Of a stretch of 64,000 bases of DNA, positions 10,789 to 21,901 are shown in pieces (the stretch's first letter is position 1; every line of letters starts with the position of its first letter). The notes beneath the pieces are model-generated. The model saw nothing but the letters and a program-made list of their open reading frames with translations. It was not told the DNA's origin and searched no databases. Source of the stretch: Deroplatys truncata (lineage: Eukaryota; Arthropoda; Insecta; Mantodea; Mantidae); assembly GCA_030765065.1 (NCBI GenBank), contig CM060984.1, forward strand, positions 99,925,488-99,989,487, read 5' to 3'. Made by a program: the position numbers and the translations under genes.

Positions 10789-11204
10789 TGTTGTATTCAT
10801 TTACAACACTTGTAACTTGCGCACAAATAACACATTGTGGTTTACCGTCATGCTCAATAAAAATAACTTGTCAGTTAGCCTCATATTATCGTTTCTCGTC
10901 TGCAACACGACGTATTTTTGGTTCCGCCATATTGAACTTCATGTATGACAACTTTACAGAGCACAGTATAACAAGATACGTCATGAAAAGTGAAGGTCTA
11001 CATCAATATGGCGGGATTTAAAGCTAAAAACACAGCAAACATAAGGTGCTGCTGCCTCTCGGAGAATAAACCACTACTTAGATGTCATTGACTGAACTGC
11101 CATCAAACGGAAGCTACAAAACTTTGCATAGAAATCTAACGTATAACTTCCCCTACGGATTTATGCATTTTTTTTTAAAGTTCTCTTGTTTTACTGTGCT
11201 TTTA
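10789..11204. other. Unassigned sequence
   Basis: Sequence flanking the mariner. Plus-strand frames of 73 and 131 codons begin inside the mariner and run out into it; they are not credible genes. No repeat recognised. Confidence 0.4.
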
Positions 11205-11352
11205 CTGTTTTTCGTTACCGTCTATTAACGCAATTACACAACACACAGACACACACAAACACCCATGCCCATGGCAGGACTCGAACCCGCGACCCTCAGC
11301 TTGGCGGAGCGCCGGAGCTATAGACTCTAGCAACCACAGCTACGAGGGCCGG
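11205..11352 (-). mobile_element. tRNA-headed SINE of a second family
   Basis: The minus strand reads CCCTCGTAGCTGTGGTTGC, then a strong B box GGGTTCGAGTCC (plus strand 11277-11288), then GCCATGGGCATGGGTGTTTG and a TG-rich tail. The head differs from the CCGAGCG- and TCGAGTGG-headed families elsewhere in the window. Related tRNA-SINEs with a GTGTTTGTGTG segment are common in polyneopteran insects; that comparison is from memory. Confidence 0.6.
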
Positions 11353-11779
11353 CATGCAGTGAAATTACAAAACTATATTTATCAAGTATGAGAGGACCAG
11401 AAAAACCTGTACGGAAGCCGCGGTTTTGACATACTGCTTTAAGTAATTCACATATAATACAGATGTTTGAACACTTTTGAGTTGCACAGTGAACAACACT
11501 CTAGTCTCTACAGCTAGAACAGAAGGCAGCAACTGACAGTATAACGCAGCTGATAAACGTAGCTTTGAGCGGATCATTCACTACTAGTGCGCTAGCGCAA
11601 CCATACCGAGCTCACTGCAGTTCGAGCGAATCAGTATACACACGATCTTGGCCGGTCTATGAAACGAACGCTCACTGAAAAATTCCGAACTATTAAACGA
11701 AATACCTCTTACACAGCTAAGCTTAAAAAATGTGATGTAATAAAAGGTACCTATATATTTTAAAAGGTTCTAAATTTTT
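11353..11779. other. Unassigned sequence
   Basis: No repeat or coding signal recognised. A 70-codon minus-strand frame (11365-11577) has no recognisable features. Confidence 0.4.
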
Positions 11780-12687
11780 ACTTTCTCTACTACGTATAGT
11801 AAGTAGGGGAAGTATTGTATTCCACCCAAAAATTCGATACGGAGATTTCACCGGAAATACATGTTTTGAGATCCACTGAATCCAAAAAAAAACATTTTTG
11901 GAAACATGTCCGTGTGTGTGTCTGTGTGCCTGTCTGTGTGTCTGTCTGTGAACAGCATAACTCAGAAACGAACAATCGGATAAACACCAAACTTGGTATT
12001 TAGGTTCAGTATCTTCCAGAGATGAGACACGAACGTTTTCAAGAAAATCCCCCCACCCCAGAGTACCCTTTACATGGAAGATTTTTCGAAAATTTTAATT
12101 TTCTCAAAAATGGCTATAACGATTGTGATTAAAATATCATGTGTTTAAGATATTTTCATGACAAGTAAAATGTATATCTTGAATTTTCTGGTAATATCTC
12201 CAAAAGTTTTCTTCATTGTGAACGACTTTTGCATAACTGGTAAACCATAAGAGATAGACAAGATTTTACTACACAAAAAATGTAGATCGCATTAAAATAC
12301 ACAATTTATGTCATATACATTTTTTTGTTGAGTGAACCATTTTCGAGATATTGCTTGCTATTCCCTGAAATTTTTCAATACTTATTTTCTCAAATGGGAA
12401 TTCGTTATTCATTTTTTGTCTTGGATATGCAAAGAGTATTAATCTGTGGCAAAGGGAATAGTGCTGCACCTAGCAACCAGCTATTAAGAGATATGTATGT
12501 GCTTAAAGGCTACTGTATTTCTATATTGCCCTTGTAAATATATATTCCCCTTACATCTACAAGGAAATTAGCAATGCGATAGAGTCTGCAAATGTTTATC
12601 TCGATTAACATGAAGTAGATGGAGAATAAGCGTTTGTAAATATGTTTGTACAAGAGTAGAGAAAGTCATGTGAGTGTGACACATCAG
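11780..12687 (-). mobile_element. Family H copy, full length, young subtype A
   Basis: A complete minus copy of about 908 bp, from ACTTTCTCTACTACGTATAG to GACACATCAGAG. It contains a TG/CTGT microsatellite (11912-11951) and the subtype-A segment ATATGCAAAGAGTATTAATCT. It shows the uninterrupted order CCTGTAAATATATATTCCCC after AGGCTACTGTATTTC, useful as a reference for nested copies. Confidence 0.85.
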
Positions 12688-12689
12688 AG

Positions 12690-13165
12690 TTTTTCAAGTA
12701 AGTTTTGTCTGTCTCTTATAGTTACATAATTATAAAAAATCAATCACAGTTAAGAAATCTTCACAGGCTACTAACAGAAAATTCAAGATACATTTTATTC
12801 TTCGCATTAGTTGTTAATCATATGGTATTTAAATCAAAATAATTAGATCCCTTTTAGAGAAAATATATAATAACGGAAACTTTTCCATACAAACGGTAGT
12901 AAGGATAACTAATTTGGATTTGGGGAATTTTATGAAAATCTTTGTACCACATTCTTTAAAGATGCTGAGTTTAAATACCAAGTATCCGTCTTTTTGTTTT
13001 GGAATTACACTCTTCACACAAAGTGGGAAGTTTTGCACCTTTCAGGAATGCGATACGAAGATTTCCAGAAAATTTCCATACTTAAATGTCCTTTATATGG
13101 AAAAAATTCGTCATTTTCTCAAAAATGGATCTAGCGATTTTGATTAAAATACTGTTGGTTTCATT
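12690..13165. repeat. Two old family H fragments fused tail to tail
   Basis: From 12690 to about 13025 the sequence is a diverged plus fragment (TTTGGGGAATTTTATGAAAATC, TAAATACCAAGT). From about 13030 to 13165 it is a diverged minus fragment (GATACGAAGATTTCCAGAAAAT, CTCAAAAATGG, GATTTTGATTAAAAT). The join is at the position where the microsatellite should be. Confidence 0.6.
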
Positions 13166-14045
13166 TACTTGACTAGTAACATCTTCAGCTTTAAAAAAGA
13201 ACATGCCGCTCGGGTATTAAAGAAAGACTGTCCGCTGGCTCTGGGCTCGATTCAGTTCTGTTGTGCTGTTTTCTCAGCGACTTCCTGTAGTGAGCCGGCA
13301 AGTAACAGCTGTATACGCAAGGAAAGGAGAGTCCAGAGTTCGATACGTTAGCGAACGATCAGAAGAAGCTGAGCTGTGCATCTCGAATTATTGTAAAAAC
13401 TTTCGTGCAGGAAAAACCAACTAGTGACTAGAGGAACGGCGAATTAAGTCAGAATATTGATCTCTATTTAAAAATTAACAAGGACAAAATATAATGTTAG
13501 TTTTGATCAAGAACTATGAATTCTGCCTATAACAACTGTTAAACTTAGAGAGGATTGTATAAAACAAAATTTATATTTCGTAGGCTTGTCTGATTGGCTG
13601 GCGGATAGTTAAGTTCTCTAAGAGGAAGTACAGTCGAGTGCAAAAGAAGTGGCGATGCTTTTGGTTACTTTTAGTGTTTTCAATTCTTGAATGTTGGCAG
13701 AATCTCCTCATCATTTGTGTTCCGCGCCTGCCTTAGGGAAGCTCTCATCTAATTGGTTTTAGCTGAAGTCCTTATGTAGAAAGGTTAGACCTAGCTGGGA
13801 GAGTAAAGGTTGGAGAATCAGTATATGTTACCTAAATGGTTGAAACAATGTGCCTCCCGAAGATTGTCCATGCTAATCCCTGAATGCGTTCGGCTCTTAT
13901 TGGTTCGGCATTCAAGCATTAACCACTGTAACAGAATGAGGGATGGAAGGCGCGGCAGAGGCGTGTTAATTATTGATTGCTAACTTAAACCGCGGTTCCT
14001 CACATCAGCACGTTGTTTTGCACCCAACTGTACGTAGAAAAAAAA
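13166..14045. other. Unassigned sequence with a diverged dispersed repeat
   Basis: About 880 bp without coding signal. The part near 13300-13420 (GGAGAGTCCAGAGTTCGATA, AGAAGAAGCTGAG, GTGCAGGAAAAACC) resembles 63090-63210 in the same order and strand, suggesting an old dispersed repeat that I cannot name. Confidence 0.4.
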
Positions 14046-14675
14046 TTCTGATGTGTTACATTTACATGATTTTCTCTAATCACTCTTCTATACACTTTTC
14101 TCACAAAACCTTATTCTTCTATTTTTTGTTAATCGAGATAAACTTTCATTACACATTTATACACCAAGTACAAGAAGAAAACAGTAGGTTAAAGCGATAG
14201 CCATCGCAATGTGAGGGCTTTGAAATTCCATGCTCCTTACATGACCACGAGAAAAAACGAATAGCGAATTTCCAGTTGAGAAAAGTATAAGTACTTTAAA
14301 ACTTAAACCATAATCAAATAACATCTCCTAAATGCTTAAAACTACAAAAACGTTGTTTTAATAAATTGTATGCTTTAACGAGATTCACATCTTTTGTTTA
14401 GTAAGATTTTGTCTATATTTTACAGTTTACCAATTACAGAAAAGTTATTCAAAATGAAGAGGACTTCACGACTATTCACAGAAAGCTCAAGATTGCATTT
14501 TATTTGTCATGCAAATATCTTAAACACATGGTAGTTCAATCAAAATCGTTATAGTCATTTTATAGAAAATAAAAATAACCGTAAAATTTTCATTTGAAGA
14601 GAGCTTAAGCTTGGGAAATTTTCTTCAAAATCTTCGTGGCGCATTCTTAGGAGATGCTGAACTTAAATTAAAAAA
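14046..14675 (+). mobile_element. Family H copy, 3' end missing
   Basis: A plus copy starting TCTGATGTGTTACATTTACATGA and proceeding to GATGCTGAACTTAAAT, where an A-run is followed at once by the 5' end of the next copy. The remaining 3' third does not reappear after 15512. Confidence 0.75.
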
Positions 14676-15512
14676 TCTGATGTGTTACATACACTCACAT
14701 GACTTTCTCTACTCTTGTACAAACTATTTTTACAAACGCTTATTCTCCATATGCTTCATGTTAATCTTATTGCTAATTTTCTTGTAGATGCAAGGGGAAT
14801 TGGTAGGCTTTAAGCGATAGTCAAATATTTTAAGAGCTGGTTGCTATGCGGAGTATTCCATTCTCTTTGCATTACCAGGACAAAAAATGAGTAACCAATT
14901 CCCATTTGAGAAAAAGTATAAGTATTGGAAAATTTATGGGAATAACAAGCAATATCTCGAAAATGGTTCACTCAAAAAAACAAAAAAATGTATATGACAT
15001 ACATTGTGTATTTTAACGCGATCTACATTTTTATGGTAAAATTTTGTCTATCTCTTATGGTTTACTAGTTATGCAAAAGTCGTTCACAGTGAAGAACACT
15101 TTTGGAGACATTCCCAGAAAATTCGAAATATACAATTAATTTGCCATGAAAATGTTTAAACTTATGGTATTTTATTCAAAATCATTAGAACCATTTTTGA
15201 GAAAATTACATTTTTCGAAAAATGTGCCATGTAAAGGGTAATCTGGGGTGGGGGGATTTTCTTGAAAACGTTCGTGTCGCATCTCTGGAAGATACTGAAC
15301 CTAAATACCAAGTTTGGTGTTTTCCGACTGTTCGTTTCTGAGTTGTGCTGGTCAGACAGACACACATACAGACATATACACGGACATGTTTCCAAAGATG
15401 CTGTTATTTGTATTCAGGAGGTCTCAAAACATGTATTTCCGGTGAAATCTCGGTATCAAATATTTGAGTGGAATGCAATACTTCCCCTACTTACTATACG
15501 TAGTAGAGAAAG
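14676..15512 (+). mobile_element. Family H copy, full length
   Basis: A plus copy of about 837 bp, from TCTGATGTGTTACATACACT to GTAGAGAAAGT, followed by AAAAG. The microsatellite is short (CAGACAGACACACATACAG near 15353). It begins exactly at the A-run of the preceding truncated copy. Confidence 0.85.
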
Positions 15513-15579
15513 TAAAAGAAGTAATAAGCTTACAAATGAATACCTACGTTTTATAATAACTTTACTACACATAAGTAAT

Positions 15580-15617
15580 AATGGATAGAGAAAGTCGTGC
15601 GACTGTTACACCTCAAA
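15580..15617 (-). repeat. Solo family H 5' terminus
   Basis: GGATAGAGAAAGTCGTGCGACTGTTACACC is a diverged minus-oriented terminal fragment, again a short distance downstream of a plus copy. Confidence 0.5.
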
Positions 15618-16570
15618 GTTTTTTCCGCCCATGTTCTTAGGTGCTACTTTAAGTTTAGAAGTTGTAGGAAGGTTTGCAGTAATGCAGCAGGAGGTTATAT
15701 CTTACATCCAGTGCCTGCAATAATCGTTTCATGTTACGGCATAAGTACAGCGAACAGCTTTTCCCTTGTCGTTCCAGTTTACGGTTTGTGTGCACTTAAC
15801 GCCGAGACAGTGACATAACAGTAGATACATATTGCTCGCCATCATTACCACAGCGTCTTCTAGAAACATCAGCGTGTTCATAAAATCAAACTAAAATTAA
15901 CGGGAGATGTTGCAGAGATTACGACGTAAAAAATTGAAACATATCTCTTTTACGTAAATACTCGCCGGAGCGCTGTCTCATTTCTAGGTCGTCATTGTTG
16001 CGGTTCCTCCTTTCTAGGCCCCCACTACGTTGGTGATGATGGATACTGTGTTACGTACCTGTAGGTCGTTTTGATGCCCGTACTCTTGTGATGTTTCTTG
16101 AGGTTCTTGTAGACTGGAATCTGATGACCGTGTATCTGTATTCTTGTGTGCTTTAGCATGTTGTAATTATGATTTTATAATTATGCCATGGCTGCTGTAT
16201 TTTGTGTCGGAGAGCAATTGTTTCTTGTCATGGTTAGGTATGGACAAGGTCAAAATATTTTGTACACATGTGTTCTGTTAACTATTTCACTTGTATTTTA
16301 GATAAACCACATGTAAATATTCACAATTCAGTATCACCTTTATGTTAAAATATGTATAACTGGTAGACTTCAATTACGTAGCTTTAGCGTCTATTTAGAG
16401 ACGAGTTTATACCCTACCTTCCTGCTTGAAGACTGACAAACTTCTGTTAGCGTTCCCCTCAACCGTTTTCTTAACGTACGTATTTGAATTACAGCCACGT
16501 ATCAATGTATCTGATTGGTGCTACTATCCAATAACAGTTTATGTTATATATATTGTTATATACTCGGGTG
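15618..16570. other. Unassigned sequence
   Basis: About 950 bp with moderate GC in places (15960-16030) and no recognised repeat. No open frame with splice signals could be supported. Confidence 0.4.
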
Positions 16571-17121
16571 AGGCCAAAAGGTTTGCAGCTAGATATTAAA
16601 TTTTAGTTACCCCAGCATATATATTGAGAGGTACAGCTGCAGAGATAGCAAGAGGATCAGAACCTTAAACTACACATTCCAGAGCAGGTGTGGGATAGTT
16701 ATAACAAAATACACAGAATTTCACATCAATCACATTACCTGTAGTTTATTCAGTATAAACACGGTGCCCCTACATCACACACAAAAGATAAAGGGAAGAA
16801 ACTGAAGGGAGATGCTACACACACACACGAGGCTACATTCACGAGGCTACATTCACACGCTGTGTGAAACCTTTCAGACCCAACACTCGACCAAAAGTGA
16901 TGCTAACACACAACACAAAGAAGTAACGCTCACTTCCCCCACTCTCTACCGCTAGCTAGGATCACCAGCTAGAAGGTGGCGAATCGCCACGCCAGACGAA
17001 CTTCAAAACCCAAAGCTGAAAGAATTACCCCAACAATACTGTCGTCAACGACGGAATAATGTGTCTGGCGTGACAGTACACACACATACACGTCACAATA
17101 AATAAATAAACAAATAAATAT
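16571..17121 (+). mobile_element. Possible retroelement 3' end with (AAAT)n tail
   Basis: This stretch is richer in C and A than its surroundings and ends in a tail AATAAATAAATAAACAAATAAAT (17098-17120), as many non-LTR retroelements do. A direct repeat GAGGCTACATTCAC occurs near 16830-16853. No coding domain was recognised. The call rests mainly on the tail. Confidence 0.25.
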
Positions 17122-17564
17122 ATGTGTGTGTGCTTGTGTGTTTACAAACTTCCATCGTCTTAATTATAAAATCAAGGTTCATTATATGCTTACGTAGATA
17201 TTACTGCATTTCTCGTAATTTTATGTTACTGGTTATAGATATAGCTAACAATGGCCTTTCCCTCTTATATTATATTTTATATGTTATAACCTTATATACT
17301 TATTCTCTATCATGTGTACATTATGAATATATGTGTTTTAACATCCTCTCAATTATTATACGTACAATATTATCAAAGGAAATACATAACACGTAAAACT
17401 TAGAACGAAATATTAAACAAAGAAATTATTAATGTGTTGATGCTGAGAAGCCGTGAATTAGATATCCTATTACATTAATCAGTTATTGTATAGTTTGTGC
17501 GTGACTAGTACTGTATGTTCCTTCATCATTTGCGATTAAGTTTTATTTTTCTTTTCCTCATGAG
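17122..17564. other. Unassigned AT-rich sequence
   Basis: It starts with a short TG microsatellite (17122-17142). The rest is AT-rich; a 90-codon frame (17124-17396) is composed of Ile, Tyr, Leu and Cys codons as expected by chance. Confidence 0.4.
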
Positions 17565-18075
17565 GACCGAACGAGATGGCTTCACGATAACGTGTGAGGT
17601 TCACATTCGGGAGCTTCTGGGTTCGATTTCGTCGGGCCGACCACACTGACCAGGTTTTTTTTGTGGTTTCGGATCGATAGGCGAATGCTGGGGTGGTTCT
17701 CCTTCTACTACGAATTTCCTGGCCCCTTATTTCCTTTAATCTGTTTCAGAGTTATAGCACCAGACGACGGCGGTTGGTGTGTTGCGGTGGATTTCTCCCT
17801 GGCGTTTGTCGGGACTACTGGGAGCGTCTCGTCTACACCTGGATCCCCCAGGTTACGATTGACTAAGGCAAGGCTAGGCGGTAACAGGATTGGTGTTATG
17901 TTGGAATCGTTAGGGGCCCCCTTTGTGCTAGCGCACATCGTCGTCCAGAACTGCTCGCCCTTCAGGACTCCCCTTCATCTCTTCCTCTCAGGGGTCACAT
18001 TGGAAGCACAATCACTGTGTCCTACGTGCACTGCTGTGCTCCAGTTACTGGAAGCCCCTCCTTCTGACTACTCTT
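17565..18075 (+). mobile_element. tRNA-headed SINE, long body
   Basis: The head reads GACCGAACGAGATGGCTTCA and GATAACGTGTGAGGTTCACA, then the B box GGGTTCGATTTC near 17619. The body starts GGTTTTTTTTGTGGTTTCGG and GATCGATAGGCGAATGCTGG. The distal body (CTGTTTCAGAGTTATAGCAC, CTCAGGGGTCACATTGGAAG) matches the 5'-truncated minus copy at 55130-55560. The overlapping 138-codon frame is incidental. Confidence 0.7.
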
Positions 18076-18674
18076 AACTCTCCTGTGAGGACATCTATGT
18101 GCTCTGGGATATACTGTAGATCTACTACATGAACTATGTCCATGGATTTTGCTCCAGTTTCCGGCTTTTATTTTGGATAAGGATACGATTTTACAATTAA
18201 TTAATTACCCAATAAATTCACTACTGTACATGCATTTGTATGTCGAAATTACTTGAGTGGTTTAAGCATGCGATAAGTGTATTAGCTCTGATGCATGTTG
18301 ATATGAATCAAACTGATTTTGTGTTTGCAGAGTGAAAAACTAGGATATGCACCACGCAAAGGGCGTACGGATTTTAAATGTTATATGTAAAAGTTTGTAG
18401 AAGATTTGTAGAGGAATTTCATGTCTTGTTTAAGTCAGTAAAATATTAAGGACAGTTTAGCGATCCATTGACGGAATTGAAATTTTGTGTAACTAAGGTT
18501 TTAAGAAAATTTGTTGAACATATATTAGTAGATGTTTAAATGGAAATTCTGGTTTGTTTTTGTTTATTTATTTTCTAACTACAATACATGTATAGTTGAG
18601 CTTTTAGATACCCATAAGATAATGAAGGAAAACATCTTCGATACATTTGGTAACCTCGGTAACAACATTAAAAA
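18076..18674. other. Unassigned sequence
   Basis: About 600 bp of AT-rich DNA between a SINE and the plus-strand family H cluster. Nothing recognised. Confidence 0.4.
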
Positions 18675-18951
18675 TCTGATGTGTTACACTCACATGACTT
18701 TCTCTACTCTTGTACAAACTATTTATACAAACGCTTATTCTCCATATGCTTCATGCTAATCGAGATAAACATTTGCAGACTATCTTATTGCTAATTTTCT
18801 TGTAGATGTAAGAGGAATGTATACTTACAAGGGCAATATACATATACAGTAGCCTTTAAGCACATACATATCTCTTATTAGCTGGTTGCTAGGTGCAGCA
18901 CCATTCGCTTTGCCACAGATTAATATTCTTTGCATATCGAATACAAAAAAA
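18675..18951 (+). mobile_element. Family H 5' segment, cut at the A-tract (subtype A)
   Basis: The first about 277 bp of a plus copy (TCTGATGTGTTACACTCACATG... CATATCGAATAC) ending in an A-run and followed directly by another TCTGATGTG. Its 3' remainder is not certainly identified. Confidence 0.8.
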
Positions 18952-19182
18952 TCTGATGTGTTACACCCACATGACTTTCTCTACTCTTGTACAATCTATT
19001 TTTACAAACGCCTATTCTCCATATGCTTCATGTTAATCGAGATATCGAGATGTCAATCTTATTGATAATTTTCTTGTAGATGCATGGGGAATATGGTAGG
19101 TTTTAAGCGATAGTCAAATATTTTAACGCTGGTTGCTATGTGGCGCATTCCATTCTCTTTGCGTGTACAGGACATAAAAAAA
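18952..19182 (+). mobile_element. Family H 5' segment, cut at the A-tract (subtype B)
   Basis: About 231 bp of a subtype B plus copy (GGCGCATTCCATTCTC, ACAGGACAT) ending at the same internal A-run and followed by the next 5' end. It is head to tail with its neighbours. Confidence 0.8.
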
Positions 19183-19461
19183 TCTGATGTGTTACACTCA
19201 CATGACTTTCTCTACTCTTGTACAAACTAGTTTTACAAACGCTTATACTCCATCTACTTCAAGTTAATCGAGATAAACATTTGCAGACTCTATCTTATTG
19301 CTAATTTTCTTGTAGATGTAAGGCGAATATATATTTAAAAGTGCAATATAGAAATACAATAGCCTTTAAGCATAGACATTACTCTTAATAGCTGGTTGCT
19401 ACGTGCAGCACCATTCTCCATGCCACAGATTAATACTCTTTGCATATCCAAAACAAAAAAA

Positions 19462-20341
19462 TCTGATGTCACATGACTTTCTCTACTCTTGTACAATCTA
19501 TCTTTACAAACGCCTATTCTCCATATGCTTCATATTAATCGAGATATCGAAATGTCAATCTTATTTGTAATTTTCTTGTAGATGCAAGGGGAATATGGTA
19601 GCTTTTAAGCGATAGTCAAATATTTTATCGCTGGTTGCTATGTGGCACATTCCATTCTCTTTGCATGTCCAGGACATAAAAAAATGAATAACGAATTTGA
19701 GAAAAGGTATAAGTATTGGAAAATTTAAGGAAATAACAAGCAATATCTCGAAAACGGTTCACTCAACAAAAAAAATGTATATGATATAAGTTGTGTATTT
19801 TAACGCGATCTACATTTTTTGTGTAGTAAAATTTTGTCTACCTCTTATGGTTTACCAGTTATGCAAAAGTCGTTCACAATGAAGAATACTTTTGGAGACA
19901 TTCCCAGAAAATTCGAGATATACATTTCATTTCTCATGACATTATCTTAAACATATGATATTTTCATCAAAATCGTTAGAGCCATTTTTGAGAAAATTAA
20001 AATTTTCAAAAAATGTTCCATGTAAAGGGTAGTCTGGGGTGGGGGGATTTTCTTGACAATCTTCTTGTCGCATCTCTGGAAGATACTGAACGTAAATACC
20101 AAGTTTGGTGTTTATCCGACTGTTAGTTTTTGAGTTATGCTGTTCACAGACACACACACACACAGACACACACACAGACACACACACACACACACACACA
20201 CAGACACACACACGGACATGTTTCCAAAAATGCTTTTTTTGGATTCAGGTCTCAAAACATGTATTTCCGGTAAAATCTCGGTATCGAATTTTTGGGTGGA
20301 ATGCAATACTTCCCCTACTTACTATACGTAGTAGAGAAAGT
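19462..20341 (+). mobile_element. Family H copy nested at the A-tract hotspot
   Basis: A complete subtype B plus copy of about 880 bp (slightly abbreviated 5' end TCTGATGTCACATGACTTTC; 3' end GTAGAGAAAGT). Host sequence resumes on its right with TGAATAACGAATTCCC. It contains a long CA/GACA microsatellite (20149-20214). Confidence 0.85.
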
Positions 20342-20435
20342 AAAAATGAATAACGAATTCCCATTTGAGAAAAGTATTGAAAAATTTAAGGGAATAACAA
20401 GTAATATCTCGAAAATGGTTCACTAAAAAAAAAAT

Positions 20436-21330
20436 TCTGATGTGTTACACTCACATGACTTTCTCTACTCTTGTACAAACTATTTTTACAAACGCTTATT
20501 CTCCATATGCTTCATGTTAATCGAGATATCGAGATGTTAATCTTATTGGTAATTTTCATGTAGATGCAAGGGGAATATGCTAGGTTTAAAGCGATAGTCA
20601 AATATTTTAACGCTGGTTGCTATGTGGCGCATTCCATTCTCTTTACATGTCCAGGACATAAAAAAACGAATAACGAATTTGAGAAAAAGTATAAGTATTG
20701 GAAAATTTAAGGGAATAACAAGCAATATCTCGAAAACGGTTCACTCAACCAAAGAAACGTATATGACATAAGTTGTGTATTTTAACGCGATCTACATTTC
20801 TTGTGTAGTAAAATTTTGTCTATCTCTTATGGTTTACTAGTTATGCAAAAGTCGTTCACAATGAAGAATATTTTTGGAGACATTCCCAGAAAATTCGAGA
20901 TATACATTTCATTTCTTATGACATTATCTTAAACATATGATATTTTCATCAAAATCGTTAGAGCCATTTTTGAGAAAATTAAAATTTTCGAAAAATGTTC
21001 CATGTAAAGGGTAGTCTGGGGTGGGGGGAGTTTCTTGAAAACCTTTGTGTCGCTTCTCTGGAAGATACTGAACCTAAATACCAAGTTTGGTGTTTATCCG
21101 ACTGTTCGTTTTTGAGTTATGCTGTTCACAGACACACACACACACACAGACACACACACACACACAGACACACACACACACACACAGACACACACACGGA
21201 CATGTTTCCAAAAATGCTTTTTTTGGATTCAGGAGATCTCAAAACATGTATTTCCGGCGAAATCTCGGTATCGAATTTTTGGGTGGAATGCAATACTTCC
21301 CCTACTTACTATACGTAGTAGAGAAAGTAA
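20436..21330 (+). mobile_element. Family H copy nested at a second A-tract
   Basis: A complete subtype B plus copy of about 895 bp between host GGTTCACTAAAAAAAAAA and host AAAAATGTATATGACATAAA. The empty site in other copies reads CACTCAACAAAAAAAATGTA. CA/GACA microsatellite at 21130-21197. Confidence 0.85.
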
Positions 21331-21774
21331 AAATGTATATGACATAAATTGTGTATTTTAACGCGATCTACATTTTTTGTGTAGTAAAATTTTGTCTATC
21401 TCTTATGGTTTACCAGTTATGCAAAAGTCGTTCACAATAAACAATACTTTTGGAGACATTCCCAGGAAATTCAAGATATACATTTTATTTGTCATAAAAA
21501 TATCTTAAACATATGATATTTTAATCAAAATCGTTAGGGGCATTTTTGAGAAAATTAAAATTTTCGAAAAATCTTCCATGTAAAGGGTACTCTGGGTTGG
21601 GGGATTTTCTTGAAAACTTTCGTGTCGCATCCTTGGAAGATACTGAACCCAAATGCCAAGTTTGGTGTTTATCCGACTGTTCGTTTCTGAGTTATGCTGT
21701 TCACAGACACACACACAGACACACACACGGAAGAAAGTAAAAATGGTTTATGTGGGAAGCCCTCTAAGATTTTT

Positions 21775-21855
21775 ACTTTCTCTACCACCTACCTGAGGAA
21801 GTGTTGGATCTGCACAAGTATTCGACATTAGAGTTTCATGGAAAATACGGTTCTC
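21775..21855 (-). repeat. Family H 3'-end fragment
   Basis: A short minus fragment starting ACTTTCTCTACCACCTACCTG and continuing to TTCATGGAAAATAC, equivalent to the first 80 bp of a minus copy; the rest is absent. Confidence 0.5.
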
Positions 21856-21901
21856 AGATATTTAATATTTATAAAATTTTATATATAAGATCGGCATTTG
21901 T

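Larger units (their letters stand above)
19183..21743 (+). mobile_element. Family H host copy carrying two nested copies
   Basis: The likely host has pieces 19183-19461, 20342-20435 and 21331-21743. The first ends CATATCCAAAACAAAAAAA; the second resumes TGAATAACGAATTCCCATTT; the third resumes TGTATATGACATAAATTGTG. These three are contiguous in uninterrupted subtype A copies. The 5' part could alternatively belong to 18675-18951. The 3' end has an internal deletion: the sequence jumps from CACACACGGA to AGAAAGTAAAAATGG, removing about 130 bp including the hairpin. Confidence 0.75.

Noticed and set aside
17661..18077. 138-codon frame, one of the longest in the window
   Set aside because: It coincides with a SINE body whose relative at 55130-55560 does not keep the frame.
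19942..20211. CRISPR-like regularity of direct repeats
   Set aside because: Repeats are hundreds of bases long, nested and eukaryotic in type; the short regularity is only the CA/GACA microsatellite.
20105..21361. Overlapping 60-107-codon frames rich in Thr-His or Cys-Val repeats across the microsatellites (also at 29926-30998)
   Set aside because: They arise because the CA/TG tract is open in several frames on both strands at once. The frame differs between copies, so nothing suggests selection on a protein.
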